Source of the DNA: Sulfobacillus acidophilus
GTDB taxonomy: Bacteria > Bacillota > Sulfobacillia > Sulfobacillales > Sulfobacillaceae
Direction of reading: 5' to 3'
Length of the DNA stretch: 64,000 bases
Assembly (NCBI GenBank): GCA_003023745.1
Contig: PXYV01000007.1
Coordinates: 16,614 to 80,613, forward strand
Below are positions 17,307 through 26,940 of the stretch, piece by piece. A program made the translations under genes and the position numbers. The notes under the pieces were generated by a model. It saw only the letters and a list, made by a program, of their open reading frames with translations, made no database searches and was not told the DNA's origin. Numbering within the stretch: position 1 is the stretch's first letter; the number at the start of each line of letters is the position of its first letter.

Positions 17307-19307
17307 ATGAATGATAGTCCAAATCGTGATCAGGCTGAGCCGTTGTGGACCCCATCGCTCTCGCGCATCAAGAACAGCAATCTCATGCAGTTCATCAACT
17401 GGCTCGGATCTCGCGGGTTAGACTTTCCTAGCTATGAAGCCTTGTGGGAATGGTCTACCACAGACGTAGAAGCATTTTGGCGGGCAGTCTGGGATTATTT
17501 TGAAATAATTTCCGGTACACCGTATCACACGATCACGGATGGTACGAGCATGCCTGATGTGCACTGGTTCCTGGGAGCCACATTAAACTATGCGGAGCAC
17601 GCATTTCGCTATCGCCGACCAGGTGAAGCAGCCCTCCTCTTTCAAACGGAGTGGTCCGAATGCGGCGAATGGGATTGGAACACGCTCGAGACGCTGGTAG
17701 GAGCACTGTGCCACACACTTCGGGAATTAGGAGTCGAGGCTGGAGATCGAGTTGCCGCGTATCTGCCCAACATTCCCCATACGGTGGCAGCATTTTTGGC
17801 CACCGCAAGTCTTGGTGCAGTGTGGTCGAGCTGCTCCCCGGATTTTGGTCCTGCTGCGGTTTTAGATCGTTTTGGACAAATTCAGCCTAAGGTCTTACTC
17901 GTCGCGGATGGCTATCAATACGGTGGGCGGGTCTACGATCGACGCGACGTTGTTCGCACCATCACCCAATCACTACCGGACCTTAAGGCCACCATCTTTG
18001 TCCCCCATCTATTCCCTACTCAATCGATACCGGCTCTTCCGCATTGCCTTTCGTGGGACAGCGCAGTGGCGCACTCAAGGCCGTTGACCTTCACACGGGT
18101 GCCTTTTGATCATCCCCTTTGGATTCTGTACTCCTCAGGGACAACCGGGATTCCCAAGGCGATTGTCCATGGACATGGTGGAATGCTGCTGCATCACTTG
18201 GTCAATACTGCCTTTCATATGGATTTGAAGCCAGGCGATCGATTCTTTTGGTATACCACCACAGGGTGGATGATGTGGAACATCGTAGTGAGCGCCTTGC
18301 TTCAAGGTGCCACCAGCATTCTATATGAAGGAAACCCCGGATTCCCCGACTTCAATCGACTATGGGAAGTGGCGTCTCAAACGAACATGACGGTGTTTGG
18401 TACCAGTGCAGCGTTCCTTCACAACTGCATGAAAGCAGAACTGAACCCCGGCCATACATTTGACCTAGGTGCTTTAAGGACCATTGGCTCAACAGGTTCA
18501 CCATTAATGCCCCAAGCCTTCCGCTGGGTTTACGAGCATGTTAAAAGCGACGTGTGGCTCGCTTCCGCAAGCGGTGGAACCGATGTGTGTAATCCATTCG
18601 TGGGCGGGGTCCCCATTTTGCCGGTGTATGCGGGCGAAATTCAGCAACGCGCTCTGGGTGCTGCGGTTCACGCCTACGATGAAGCCGGCCGCAGTGTTAT
18701 CGACCAGGTCGGCGAGCTAGTGATTACCCAGCCCATGCCGTCAATGCCAATTTACTTTTGGAACGATCCCGACGGTAGTCGATATCGGTCAAGCTATTTT
18801 GAAGTGTATCCTGGAGTCTGGCGGCATGGAGATTGGATCCGAATAACCCCATCCGGCGCTGTCATTATTTATGGCCGTTCCGATTCCACCATTAATCGTT
18901 ATGGAGTACGCATGGGGTCGAGTGAAATTTACCGCGTTATCGAGGCGATGTCGGAAATACAAGATAGTCTGGTCGTGGACGTTGAGCTGTCCGGAAAACG
19001 GTCCTTCATGCCGCTATATGTCCAGCTCAAGCCGGGGTTCTCACTCGACAGTGTGTTAGAGCGAAGGATACGCGAGCACATACGAGCACAATTATCTCCG
19101 CGTCATGTGCCCGATGCGATCTATGCCATTTCTGACATTCCCAAAACCTTAAATGGCAAGAAGTTGGAGGTCCCTGTGAAGAAAATCTTGATGGGTATGC
19201 CTGTGGATAAAGCTGTGCAACTGGCCGCCATGCAAAATCCCGAAGCCCTAGAGGCCTTAATCGCTACAATACGGCACAATCCGCCTGAACGCAATATCAC
19301 CTCATAG
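17307..19307 (+). CDS. Acetoacetyl-CoA synthetase (acetoacetate-CoA ligase)
   Basis: About 666 residues from the ATG at 17307, downstream of AAAGGCAGG; an ATG at 17259 is possible. LYSSGTTGIPKAIVHGHGG is the ATP loop, WYTTTGWMMWN and FGTSAAFLHNCMKA are characteristic of acetoacetyl-CoA synthetases, and SDIPKTLNGKKLEVPVKKIL contains the acylation lysine with the C-terminal tail special to this group. It converts acetoacetate to acetoacetyl-CoA in the cytosol with ATP. That fits a pathway whose last steps release acetoacetate or acetoacetyl-CoA. It is transcribed away from the thiolase operon from the superimposed promoter. Confidence 0.92.
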   Translation: MNDSPNRDQAEPLWTPSLSRIKNSNLMQFINWLGSRGLDFPSYEALWEWSTTDVEAFWRAVWDYFEIISGTPYHTITDGTSMPDVHWFLGATLNYAEHAFRYRRPGEAALLFQTEWSECGEWDWNTLETLVGALCHTLRELGVEAGDRVAAYLPNIPHTVAAFLATASLGAVWSSCSPDFGPAAVLDRFGQIQPKVLLVADGYQYGGRVYDRRDVVRTITQSLPDLKATIFVPHLFPTQSIPALPHCLSWDSAVAHSRPLTFTRVPFDHPLWILYSSGTTGIPKAIVHGHGGMLLHHLVNTAFHMDLKPGDRFFWYTTTGWMMWNIVVSALLQGATSILYEGNPGFPDFNRLWEVASQTNMTVFGTSAAFLHNCMKAELNPGHTFDLGALRTIGSTGSPLMPQAFRWVYEHVKSDVWLASASGGTDVCNPFVGGVPILPVYAGEIQQRALGAAVHAYDEAGRSVIDQVGELVITQPMPSMPIYFWNDPDGSRYRSSYFEVYPGVWRHGDWIRITPSGAVIIYGRSDSTINRYGVRMGSSEIYRVIEAMSEIQDSLVVDVELSGKRSFMPLYVQLKPGFSLDSVLERRIREHIRAQLSPRHVPDAIYAISDIPKTLNGKKLEVPVKKILMGMPVDKAVQLAAMQNPEALEALIATIRHNPPERNITS

Positions 19308-19425
19308 ACCGTTGTCTCGAACCCCCTCCGGGACTCACCATTGCAATTGGGGCTGCCGTTCGACGGTAAATTTGTTTGAGAAGCCAGCACACCAGGGACA
19401 GCATAATCGATATGGGGGCATCACG

Positions 19426-20490
19426 ATGTTAGAAAACATTACTGTAGTAGACTTTAGCACGCTGTTGCCGGGGCCGTACGCAACTTTGCGGCTGGCGGAC
19501 ATGGGTGCTACGGTCATCAAAATTGAACCGCCCGGCGGAGATCCTGCCCGATCCATCGGTCCTGTGGCGCAGGGTACAAGTCTAGTCTTTTTGGCTTACA
19601 ATCGGAAAAAAACCAGTGTTATGCTTAATTTAAAAGATGAATCAGATCGTAACCAGGCCCTCAGTATGATTCGAACCGCCGATGTCGTCATCGAAGGATT
19701 TCGGCCGGGGGTGGCGGATCGACTGGGCATTGGCTACGACACAGCTAACCTCATAAACCCGCGTATCGTGTATTGTTCGTTGACAGGGTACGGCCAAACA
19801 GGTTCTATGACTCAGCAAGCGGGACACGACCTCAATTATCTCGCAGTCAGTGGCATTTTAAGCCAGCTTGTAGACCATCATAACCAGCCAATTGTACCCA
19901 ATCTGCAGTTGGCCGACCTTTTGGGGGGTATCGTTGCTGTCGAAGCAATTCTGGCGGCTTTGATAAGCCGCCACCATTCCGGTCACGGGCAACATTTGGA
20001 TATGGCAATTACCGATGCCTTGATAGGCTTATTGGGTGGGCATGCCGCAATCCAGAAACACACAGGATATCCGCACGGCGTAGCAGAACTGGCGGGAACA
20101 ATTATTTGTTACAATCTCTATACCACTCTCGATAACCGGCTTGTATCGCTAGCCGCCCTCGAGTTAAAGTTTTGGACGACGTTTTGTCAAGCAGTAAACC
20201 GCCCAGAATGGATAGCTCATCAAACCAGTCCGGCAGAATTATCTAATCCCATTTACCGTGAGATGGTTACGCTCTTTCATAAAAGACCTTTAAGTTGGTG
20301 GCACCGATTCTCCGCGCAAGTGGATTGTTGTCTCCAGCCGGTTTTGGAGGTTCATGAGGCGTTGGCCAGTCCTCTTGCTACTGAACGCGACCTTGTGGGT
20401 GTAGAGCAGACCTCTTTGGGCACTTTCTCGTACGCAACTACCGGGGCAGGCGGATGTCAAACCCGGGCATATGGCTCAACTTCGACGTGA
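19426..20490 (+). CDS. CaiB/BaiF family (type III) CoA-transferase
   Basis: About 354 residues from the ATG at 19426, which follows GGGGG; the frame upstream to 19312 has no start signal. VVDFSTLLPGPYATLRLADMGATVIKIE is the family N-terminus with the region before the catalytic Asp, and GHGQHLDMAITDAL is the second conserved block. It moves CoA between acids without ATP. The last ~25 residues (TTGAGGCQTRAYGSTST) look out of frame for this family, so a frameshift near 20450 may have altered the C-terminus. It lies 118 bases after the ligase and is probably in the same transcript. Confidence 0.87.
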   Translation: MLENITVVDFSTLLPGPYATLRLADMGATVIKIEPPGGDPARSIGPVAQGTSLVFLAYNRKKTSVMLNLKDESDRNQALSMIRTADVVIEGFRPGVADRLGIGYDTANLINPRIVYCSLTGYGQTGSMTQQAGHDLNYLAVSGILSQLVDHHNQPIVPNLQLADLLGGIVAVEAILAALISRHHSGHGQHLDMAITDALIGLLGGHAAIQKHTGYPHGVAELAGTIICYNLYTTLDNRLVSLAALELKFWTTFCQAVNRPEWIAHQTSPAELSNPIYREMVTLFHKRPLSWWHRFSAQVDCCLQPVLEVHEALASPLATERDLVGVEQTSLGTFSYATTGAGGCQTRAYGSTST

Positions 20491-20811
20491 CGACTCCCAT
20501 GGCACAGATCCTATGCCTTACAAATAATAAGTTCCATATCGATTACGTGGCTAAAGTCAAGTGTAAGACACACGCTCGTGTCCAGGCAAGAAAACGGCAA
20601 ATCGAGCTTTTTGCGCTGTCCCTTTCAACCGATTGTGGATAACTACGTTTTCGGGAATCCAGGCGCAGCGGCGGCGTTCCGTCCGCAAAATAATCTGAGT
20701 TTAGAATGACATTTATGGCCATATCAGTCGAGGGGCGTAACCAAGCACACCCGGAGGAATTCTCGGGGCTTCCTGGCCTCCGATGAAGGTTGGGCTGGGT
20801 TGGCGCAGCGC
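20491..20811. other. Short gap between CoA-transferase and transposase relic
   Basis: No gene seen. It probably contains the right end of the IS1182-like relic, but no terminal repeat could be paired with confidence. Confidence 0.3.
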
Positions 20812-22056
20812 CTAAGCGCTGCGGACCAAACTCTGCAGATGCTGCTGTCGGATGCGTCCGAGGGCCAGGCCGCAGCGCACCCGCATCTTAGCCAATTCGC
20901 GAATCGTCGGGAGTTCAACCCCAAAGGACACGTCAAGGCGACTCTTCACCCGTTCGACCGCGGTTCGGTGGGCATATTCGCGCGCCCAGGCATCGTTGCT
21001 GCGATCAATCGGGGTGAAGATGCGGCGGTCTGTGTCCAGCGGGATCCGGATGCCTTGCGCGACGGGACAGTGAGTTTGGGCGTCACAAGTGACGCCAGAA
21101 AACTTGGCTGGACACCGCTTTTTCAGCGTGCCTCGGTCGGCCTCAAACCCGCCGTGGCCATGGGATGCGCTTGCCCAGTGTCGGGATGGTGGCAAAAGAC
21201 CTCCCCGCGATCATGGTAGGTGACGGTGTCATGCCCCGGGAGCAGTTGGATCGCTTCCCCATCCTTGCACAAATTCCAGATGTCGATCACGGGTTTAATG
21301 CCGTCGTCATCCCAGAGGCTTTGGACCAACGCGGTGGCATCGTAGCGCCGATCCGCGGTCAACACCCGACAGGCTTTCAGCGCCAATGGATGGTTGTCAT
21401 GGCATTGCGCGAGGAGGATCGATGCTTCGGTGATGTCCGCGATGGACGCCTTCGTGACCATCCAGGCGATCGGTAATTCGTCGGTGGCATCGACGAGAAA
21501 ATGGATCTGATAGCCAAACCAGGCGACAACCTTTTCCCACGCCTTCCCCTGCGCATCGACCCCGCGGTAGGTCTTCTTGCCCCAGTCGGCGTCGTCTGGT
21601 CCGACCGATGTTTGGCAAACGACGCCAGGGCTTCGCTGTCGCTCGCCAACCGTTCGCCAAAGTCCGGTAAGGCCTGTTGTTGGAGGTTCTCGATGATCTG
21701 GTGCACCATGGCCTCCACGTCGTCGAGATGGTCCATGATGCGATGCAAAAATCGCGTATAAGCCCCCGCCCACGGAACTCATCCGCCCAACCCGACCATT
21801 GCGCGCAACTGGCCGTTGCGGCCGAGTTCTCGTCGGAGGCTTTCGATGGAGGGATGTTGAAACACGACCCCGGCCAACACGGAGTTCCACATGGCGCGAA
21901 GGGGATAATCGTTCCGCCCGCGTCCGCGGGCGTTTTCTAAGATGCGCATCAACGATTCATCGGGAATGGTATCGAGGACCAACTGCAGGCGCTCCAAATC
22001 GCCCAGTGGTTGAATCTCTTCCCAGAAAAAGAACTGCATCTGTGGTATAATCGCCA
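20812..22056 (-). pseudogene. IS1182/IS5-like DDE transposase, broken by several frameshifts
   Basis: The start MAIIPQMQFFFWEEIQPLG at 22056 follows a promoter-like region. Reading continues in three frames: residues to about 21779, then LDDVEAMVHQIIENLQQQALPDFGERLASDSEAL, then the DDE core (KKTYRGVDAQGKAWEKVVAWFGYQIHFLVDA ... VLTADRRYDA), and finally RTAVERVKSRLDVSFGVELPTIRELAKMRVR up to the stop at 20812. The order and motifs are those of a full-length IS5-superfamily transposase, so it is recent enough to be read but clearly inactive. Confidence 0.85.
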
Positions 22057-22292
22057 TACGCGCACGCTCTTTCGAAATTGATTGGTGTGGTACCTCAGTT
22101 TTACCAGATTCGGCCCGTTTTTTGGGGTTTTTATGCCATTTTCTCCCGATCGACCCCACTGGGGTCAAATTTCATTATCGAAGCCGCACGGTGCCTCGCA
22201 AGGCGCATGATTTCGTGCAAGATTGCGGTAAATTTTTTCCGCCCGCCCTGCAACCCCAAGCAGAATGCGATCTCTAGCGCAACGCAAAAAGC

Positions 22293-22748
22293 TCAAATCC
22301 ATGTCCTCTTTTGTTTCCTGCTTTCCTTCAGAATCATCACGGCTTTGCCGCTGATCACCGTAATTCTGTGATTGCGTTCGCTGGAAACAATTTGTCCTAA
22401 AAGATACAACCCGTTTCCTTTTCCGTCTCCTACAGGTTTTGAAGTCCACCCTTGCTCAAAAGCAAATTTGAGTGCCTGAATATCGTTGTTACATTTTATG
22501 CGCTTCGGCGCGGACGCGTGAATAGTCGTGCTGTCTGTGACGGCCAGGCGAAATCGGTGTCTAATGGTGGTATCGATACCTCGCTCATGAAACCATCGTT
22601 CCAGCAAAGACCCTAGTCGCGCACACGCATGGCGAAGACGTATGAGGACCGCCACGTCCGACATATCGGCCAGACCGAGGCAACTCGCCCAGGGCGCGGT
22701 GATCCGCAAGGACCAGTCGTTCCACCCATAGGCAAATATCAAGCGCAA
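22293..22748 (-). pseudogene. IS4-like transposase fragment
   Basis: The frame contains LADMSDVAVLIRLRHACARLGSLLERWF followed by RFRLAVTDSTTIHA. The first part matches the conserved helix and the second the first-Asp motif (VDATTI type) of IS4-family DDE transposases. It is interrupted at both ends, so only the N-terminal half is present. Confidence 0.6.
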
Positions 22749-23147
22749 CTAGGCTGCCAGTGAAGATACGACGCGCTGACGGCGAATCACTCCATGCGGC
22801 CAGGCGGCATCTTGCCAACCCTGCGGTAGAAATTGCTAGAGGAGCTCCCGCTGTTCATCAAATTCGGTAACCGAGCCACTAACTTGCGCTGACAGTATGC
22901 GATTCATCGAAACCACTCCGAGGTGTGAGATTGTGATCTACCCCTCTTCGCGATGACTAGCGCAGATTCCTTGACGCGCATCGTCGTGAGCGAGAAGTTA
23001 GCGCCTATGGGGCCCCTCTGCCCCGCTGGACTTAACGGCTGTTGAGCTTTCGCGTCCAAGAAAGGAAATGCGATGGCGGCGCGTTCGACGTGGATGGAGG
23101 CAGCCGGACACAAACTTTTGCTGAGCCCCAAATCATTTCGTTTGAGA
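22749..23147. other. Gap upstream of the solitary recombinase
   Basis: No gene recognised. The plus-strand end of this gap carries the promoter of the recombinase at 23185. Confidence 0.35.
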
Positions 23148-23184
23148 TTTATCCCCATCGATATCGATCGTCTATAATGAAGGT
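23148..23184 (+). promoter_or_regulatory. Promoter of the solitary MerR-recombinase, predicted leaderless
   Basis: TATAAT at 23173-23178 ends six bases before the ATG at 23185, the same spacing as for tnpA at 931. A weak -35 TTTATC lies 19 bases upstream, the long spacing known for MerR-controlled promoters. The short gap leaves no room for a ribosome-binding site. Confidence 0.55.
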
Positions 23185-23814
23185 ATGGAACGAAAACTCG
23201 TAGGTATTCGCGAAGCTGCAGCTTTCCTTGGAGTTTCTCTTTCGACACTGCGCCGCTGGGAGCGAGAGGGAAGGCTCATGCCGGACGAACGCACACCCTC
23301 GGGATATCGACGCTATGACTTGGTGCGGTTGCGACCAGAGCAGGTCCATCGTGCGGATTCCGATGGCAAAACGCTGGTCTATGCGCGGAGCTCCAGTGAT
23401 AGTTCGGACGACACGCTAGAGAGCCAAAAGCAAATCTTGAGTCGGTATTGTGCAACCCAAGGCTGGGATTTTGACGTGATTACCGATCGCGGATCGTCGA
23501 AAGACGACCACATTCGCGGGCTCAAACGGCTGCTGGAGAGGATCCTGGCCGATGATTTCGCCCGCCTTGTCATCGCACATCAAAGCCAACTGGGGCGCTT
23601 TGGCGCAGAACTCGTGTTTGCGGTATGCGAAGCCAAACACGTGGAGGTCCTCATTCTCAACCAAGGGGAAGGAATTGCGATCGAGGATGACGAGGTATCG
23701 GACTTAAGCGATCTCATTAAGGACTGTTCGACAACGCTGTATCCTAGCCGCAGGCGTAGACAGTACGCACCCGCCAACGGGTTACACCAGGCCGTCGACC
23801 AAGCATCATCCTGA
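23185..23814 (+). CDS. Solitary IS607-type MerR-serine recombinase with decayed active site
   Basis: 209 residues. The MerR-like HTH (IREAAAFLGVSLSTLRRWEREG, 8-29) is well kept. The resolvase domain keeps Arg68 and Ser69/70 in YARSSS, but the essential DRLxR motif reads SQLGR (134-138), so the Asp and one Arg are gone. The usual GSG..RKG segment is also altered to GSSKDDHIRG. No tnpB follows. Either this is a dying transposase or a DNA-binding protein kept for regulation. The frame is full-length and open, which argues mildly for selection on the DNA-binding part. Confidence 0.85.
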   Translation: MERKLVGIREAAAFLGVSLSTLRRWEREGRLMPDERTPSGYRRYDLVRLRPEQVHRADSDGKTLVYARSSSDSSDDTLESQKQILSRYCATQGWDFDVITDRGSSKDDHIRGLKRLLERILADDFARLVIAHQSQLGRFGAELVFAVCEAKHVEVLILNQGEGIAIEDDEVSDLSDLIKDCSTTLYPSRRRRQYAPANGLHQAVDQASS

Positions 23815-24011
23815 GTGTGGCCTGGGCGTGTCGGTTACCCTCCAATGACGCACCACGCTTAGATCCCTTAGAATGTGCTTAAGACGTTCGCGGCGCAGCC
23901 TCTCAAGCGGTCCGCCGCGACCACATCGCACCCATGTTTTCTCATTGAGCGATGTTTGCAGAGAATGTGCCTCAGGTAAGCGTCGGAGCACCAGGAAGGA
24001 ATTTTTTCTCC

Positions 24012-25319
24012 TTACCCCACAGTTAGGCCATAATGGCGATAGACGTCGGCGATAAACGAAATGGTCCCGCACAACAGGACGCGCTCCCCGGTTTGGGCGG
24101 CACTCAGTACCTCGGACAAGGCGGTCTGAACGTCAGGGATGACGCGGGTCCGAGGAAACGCCGGGTCGTTCTCGAAGTGATAGGCAAGACGTTTGTTGGA
24201 GCAGCCGGTCAACACGATCTGCCGCGCATGCACTAAGGCCACTTCGACCATCCCCAGCCGGTCCTTACCGTCCGGAATCGAGAGAACCACCTGATCAAAA
24301 GGGCCGAGATTGGTCAATAAGTCGGCTACCGACTCGGGGCGCACCCCGGCGTCCAAGAGCACGAAGGGGTCGGCCGACAGCACCTGGCCCCGTCCCGGCC
24401 ACGAAAGCGTGGCCGCGATTTCCCGGACCAAGGGTTCGGACAGGGCGTGCGTTAAAGACTCCACCACTGTGATAGCGGTCGCAAGATTTTGCACCAACGC
24501 GCCCACCGCCGGAATCCGAAGCTCGTTCCAACGCCGTCCGTCCGCAAACGCCAAGTCAAATGTTGTGCCGTTTACCCCCATATGGATGTCGGCCACCTGT
24601 ACGTGATCCGGCACGACCCACACCATCGGCGCGATCCCCAATTGCGCTAACCGGTCCTGCACCGCATTGATCAACACCGGGCGGCGCGTCCCTAATACTA
24701 CGGTGCGCGTGTGCGGCGTAATGCTGCCCGCTTTATGCCAGGCGATTGACTCCAGTGTCGGCCCCAACTCGCGCACGTGTTCGGCTAACACCTCGGTAAT
24801 CACGGCAGCTTCGTGATTAATTTGCGTCACGTCGTCGAACAAGGCCCCGCGACCGGTTTCGTAAATGCCCCAGTGCACCTGCCGCTGGCGAAAGTGCCAA
24901 GCCGCCATGGCCGCAAAAATACCCACCGGGCCAATATAAGAAGGGGGGCTGAGTTCCTGCCAAATGGTATCCAAGGAGGGCTCAATGGCGGAAAATGTTG
25001 TCGCAAACTCTTGCTCGGAAATCATGGCACCATCAACCCGAATGCGCTCTAACGAGTCTAAGAGATGCGGACTGGTAAATAACCCCACTGGTGCATCGAA
25101 AGCTCCTAGCAGTTGGGCGATAAAATGGGCGGTCGACCCCTTGCCTTTGCTGCCCGTGACCAACACATTGCGCGCCGCCAAATCGGGGCGGTCCACGGCT
25201 GTCAGGAGGCGCGCCGTGTACTCGGGATGCCGCTCGCGGTCATCCGTGAGCTGCCTTCCATAGCGATTGAATGACCGGTAAATTTTTTCAAACGCCCGGT
25301 CCAGATCGTCTTGCACCAT
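24012..25319 (-). CDS. folC: Folylpolyglutamate synthase / dihydrofolate synthase
   Basis: About 435 residues from the ATG at 25319; GGAGG lies a little far upstream, and the frame continues to 25454 without a better site. VLVTGSKGKGSTAHFIAQLL (P-loop of Mur ligases), FTSPHLLDSLERIRVDG and a Lys-containing IAWHKAGSI block match FolC. The enzyme adds glutamate to folates (and in many bacteria to dihydropteroate). It is divergent from the P450 gene with about 125 bases between start codons. Confidence 0.9.
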   Translation of the reverse strand: MVQDDLDRAFEKIYRSFNRYGRQLTDDRERHPEYTARLLTAVDRPDLAARNVLVTGSKGKGSTAHFIAQLLGAFDAPVGLFTSPHLLDSLERIRVDGAMISEQEFATTFSAIEPSLDTIWQELSPPSYIGPVGIFAAMAAWHFRQRQVHWGIYETGRGALFDDVTQINHEAAVITEVLAEHVRELGPTLESIAWHKAGSITPHTRTVVLGTRRPVLINAVQDRLAQLGIAPMVWVVPDHVQVADIHMGVNGTTFDLAFADGRRWNELRIPAVGALVQNLATAITVVESLTHALSEPLVREIAATLSWPGRGQVLSADPFVLLDAGVRPESVADLLTNLGPFDQVVLSIPDGKDRLGMVEVALVHARQIVLTGCSNKRLAYHFENDPAFPRTRVIPDVQTALSEVLSAAQTGERVLLCGTISFIADVYRHYGLTVG

Positions 25320-25444
25320 CGTCGTCGGGTCCCTCCACATCTTGAGATGCATCGTACCATACCGCCAATCAGAGGAAAATCTCCCTTGCACCGGCGACCA
25401 CATCCTGCCAGGATACAAAAAGACAGCAAGGAGGCGAGCAACGC

Positions 25445-26626
25445 ATGGGACCATTGGGAGCGGCCATATGGCTTAGTCGGCTGGGGTTCACGCAATCGGA
25501 ATTCATGGCCAACCCCTTTCCCATCTATCAAGAATGGCTGGCCGAGCGCCCCATTTGGGAAGTCGAACCGGGGCAGTGGCTTTTATTCCGCTATGAAGAT
25601 GTACGGGTCGCGTTGACCAGTGCGGCATTCACCAAAGGAGAGGCATGGACGCAAACACCGCCCGAGGGATATCGTCACCTGCCCGATTTGACCCCGAGTC
25701 TTCTCATGTCCGATCCGCCCGTGCATACGCGCCTTCGCGGATTGGTCACCCAGGCCTTTCAACCCCGGCACCTCAAGCGGCTGGAACCCTTCATTGTCGA
25801 GGTGGCACGGCAGTTCAGCGACCGTGTTGTCGCCGATGGGGAAGGAGAACTCGTGAGCCAATTTGCGTTTCCCCTGCCAGCGGTCGTCATTGCCGAACTG
25901 TTGGGTGTTCCCCGCGCCGACCATCCCCAATTCCGGGCCTGGTCCAAACAGATTGTGCGTTTGCTGGATCCCTCCCAGTCCCCAGAAGCCCGTCAAAATG
26001 CCATGGAGGCACGCTGGCAATTGCTAGACTACTTTCATCACCTGATTGCGGAAAAGCGCCGCGCGCCGGCCGACGATCTATTAACCGAGCTGGTGCAAGT
26101 CGAAGCCGATGGCGACCGGCTGGCGCCCGGTGAACTTCTGGCCATGGCCTTGCTATTGTTGGTAGCAGGTCACGAAACCACCACCAACCTGATTCCCATG
26201 GGAACGTTGGCTCTCATCCCTCATCCGCATCCCCGGCCCGAAGATGACTGGCACGATCCGGTCGAGGAGCTTTTACGCTATACCTCGCCCGTCCAGTTAG
26301 ACGCACGGCTGGTCGCGGAGTCAATCAGTTTGGGCACCGTTACCATTCCTGGCGGTTCATGGGTCACCCTTGTACTCGGCGCGGCCAACCGCGATCCGAG
26401 CATTTTCCCCGATCCGGACACGCTCAACCTCAGTCGGCACCCCAATCCGCACCTGGCCTTTGGCCGCGGCATTCATTTTTGCCTGGGTGCAGCGTTAGCC
26501 CGTATGGAGGCCCTGATCGCCTTTCCCACGCTGTGGCAGTACGAGTGGCGCCTCGCCGGTGAACCGCTCTGGAACGAAAATATTGTGCTCCGTGGCCTGA
26601 CGGCACTTCCGGTACGTCTTGGCTAA
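25445..26626 (+). CDS. Cytochrome P450
   Basis: 393 residues, soluble bacterial type. The I-helix AGHETT (near 240) has the acid-Thr pair for oxygen activation, EELLRY gives the ExxR motif, and FGRGIHFCLG holds the heme-ligand Cys346. Start chosen from AAGGAGG upstream. It is likely a monooxygenase acting on a small hydrophobic molecule. No ferredoxin or reductase gene lies nearby, so electron donors must come from elsewhere. Substrate unknown. Confidence 0.93.
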   Translation: MGPLGAAIWLSRLGFTQSEFMANPFPIYQEWLAERPIWEVEPGQWLLFRYEDVRVALTSAAFTKGEAWTQTPPEGYRHLPDLTPSLLMSDPPVHTRLRGLVTQAFQPRHLKRLEPFIVEVARQFSDRVVADGEGELVSQFAFPLPAVVIAELLGVPRADHPQFRAWSKQIVRLLDPSQSPEARQNAMEARWQLLDYFHHLIAEKRRAPADDLLTELVQVEADGDRLAPGELLAMALLLLVAGHETTTNLIPMGTLALIPHPHPRPEDDWHDPVEELLRYTSPVQLDARLVAESISLGTVTIPGGSWVTLVLGAANRDPSIFPDPDTLNLSRHPNPHLAFGRGIHFCLGAALARMEALIAFPTLWQYEWRLAGEPLWNENIVLRGLTALPVRLG

Positions 26627-26834
26627 GGCTGGGGACACCTTCAAACAAGGCCATTAGATTAGCGATCCTGCGTGTTCGGCTGCGACAGGCTTCAGAGAGT
26701 GCCCAACCCAAGAAAGCGGTTCATGCACCGCCAGGAATTCTCCGCTTTTGGCCTTGTCATCAAACGCAAGAAAATCGCCGCGACACCGACAGCGATAACA
26801 AGCCACACACGACGCAGGAAACCATCAAAACAAG

Positions 26835-26861
26835 TACGGCCCGACGGCAGATCGGGCCGTA
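26835..26861 (-). terminator. Intrinsic terminator downstream of the aldo/keto reductase
   Basis: A perfect 10-base stem (TACGGCCCGA ... TCGGGCCGTA) with a 7-base loop. On the minus strand it is followed by CTTGTTTT, so it fits as the end of the nadE/aldo-keto reductase transcript. The tail on the plus strand is not T-rich. Confidence 0.6.
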
Positions 26862-26940
26862 TCGCAGCCAAGAAATTTGCCACGTCGATGGTATCTTGTG
26901 CTCCGATTCAAACCATGCTTACGGGTTCTTTGGGCAAAAT

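Noticed and set aside
26692..26883. 63-residue frame with one hydrophobic segment on the minus strand
   Set aside because: It contains the terminator hairpin at 26835-26861, starts at a GTG without a ribosome-binding site, and lies where the upstream transcript should end.
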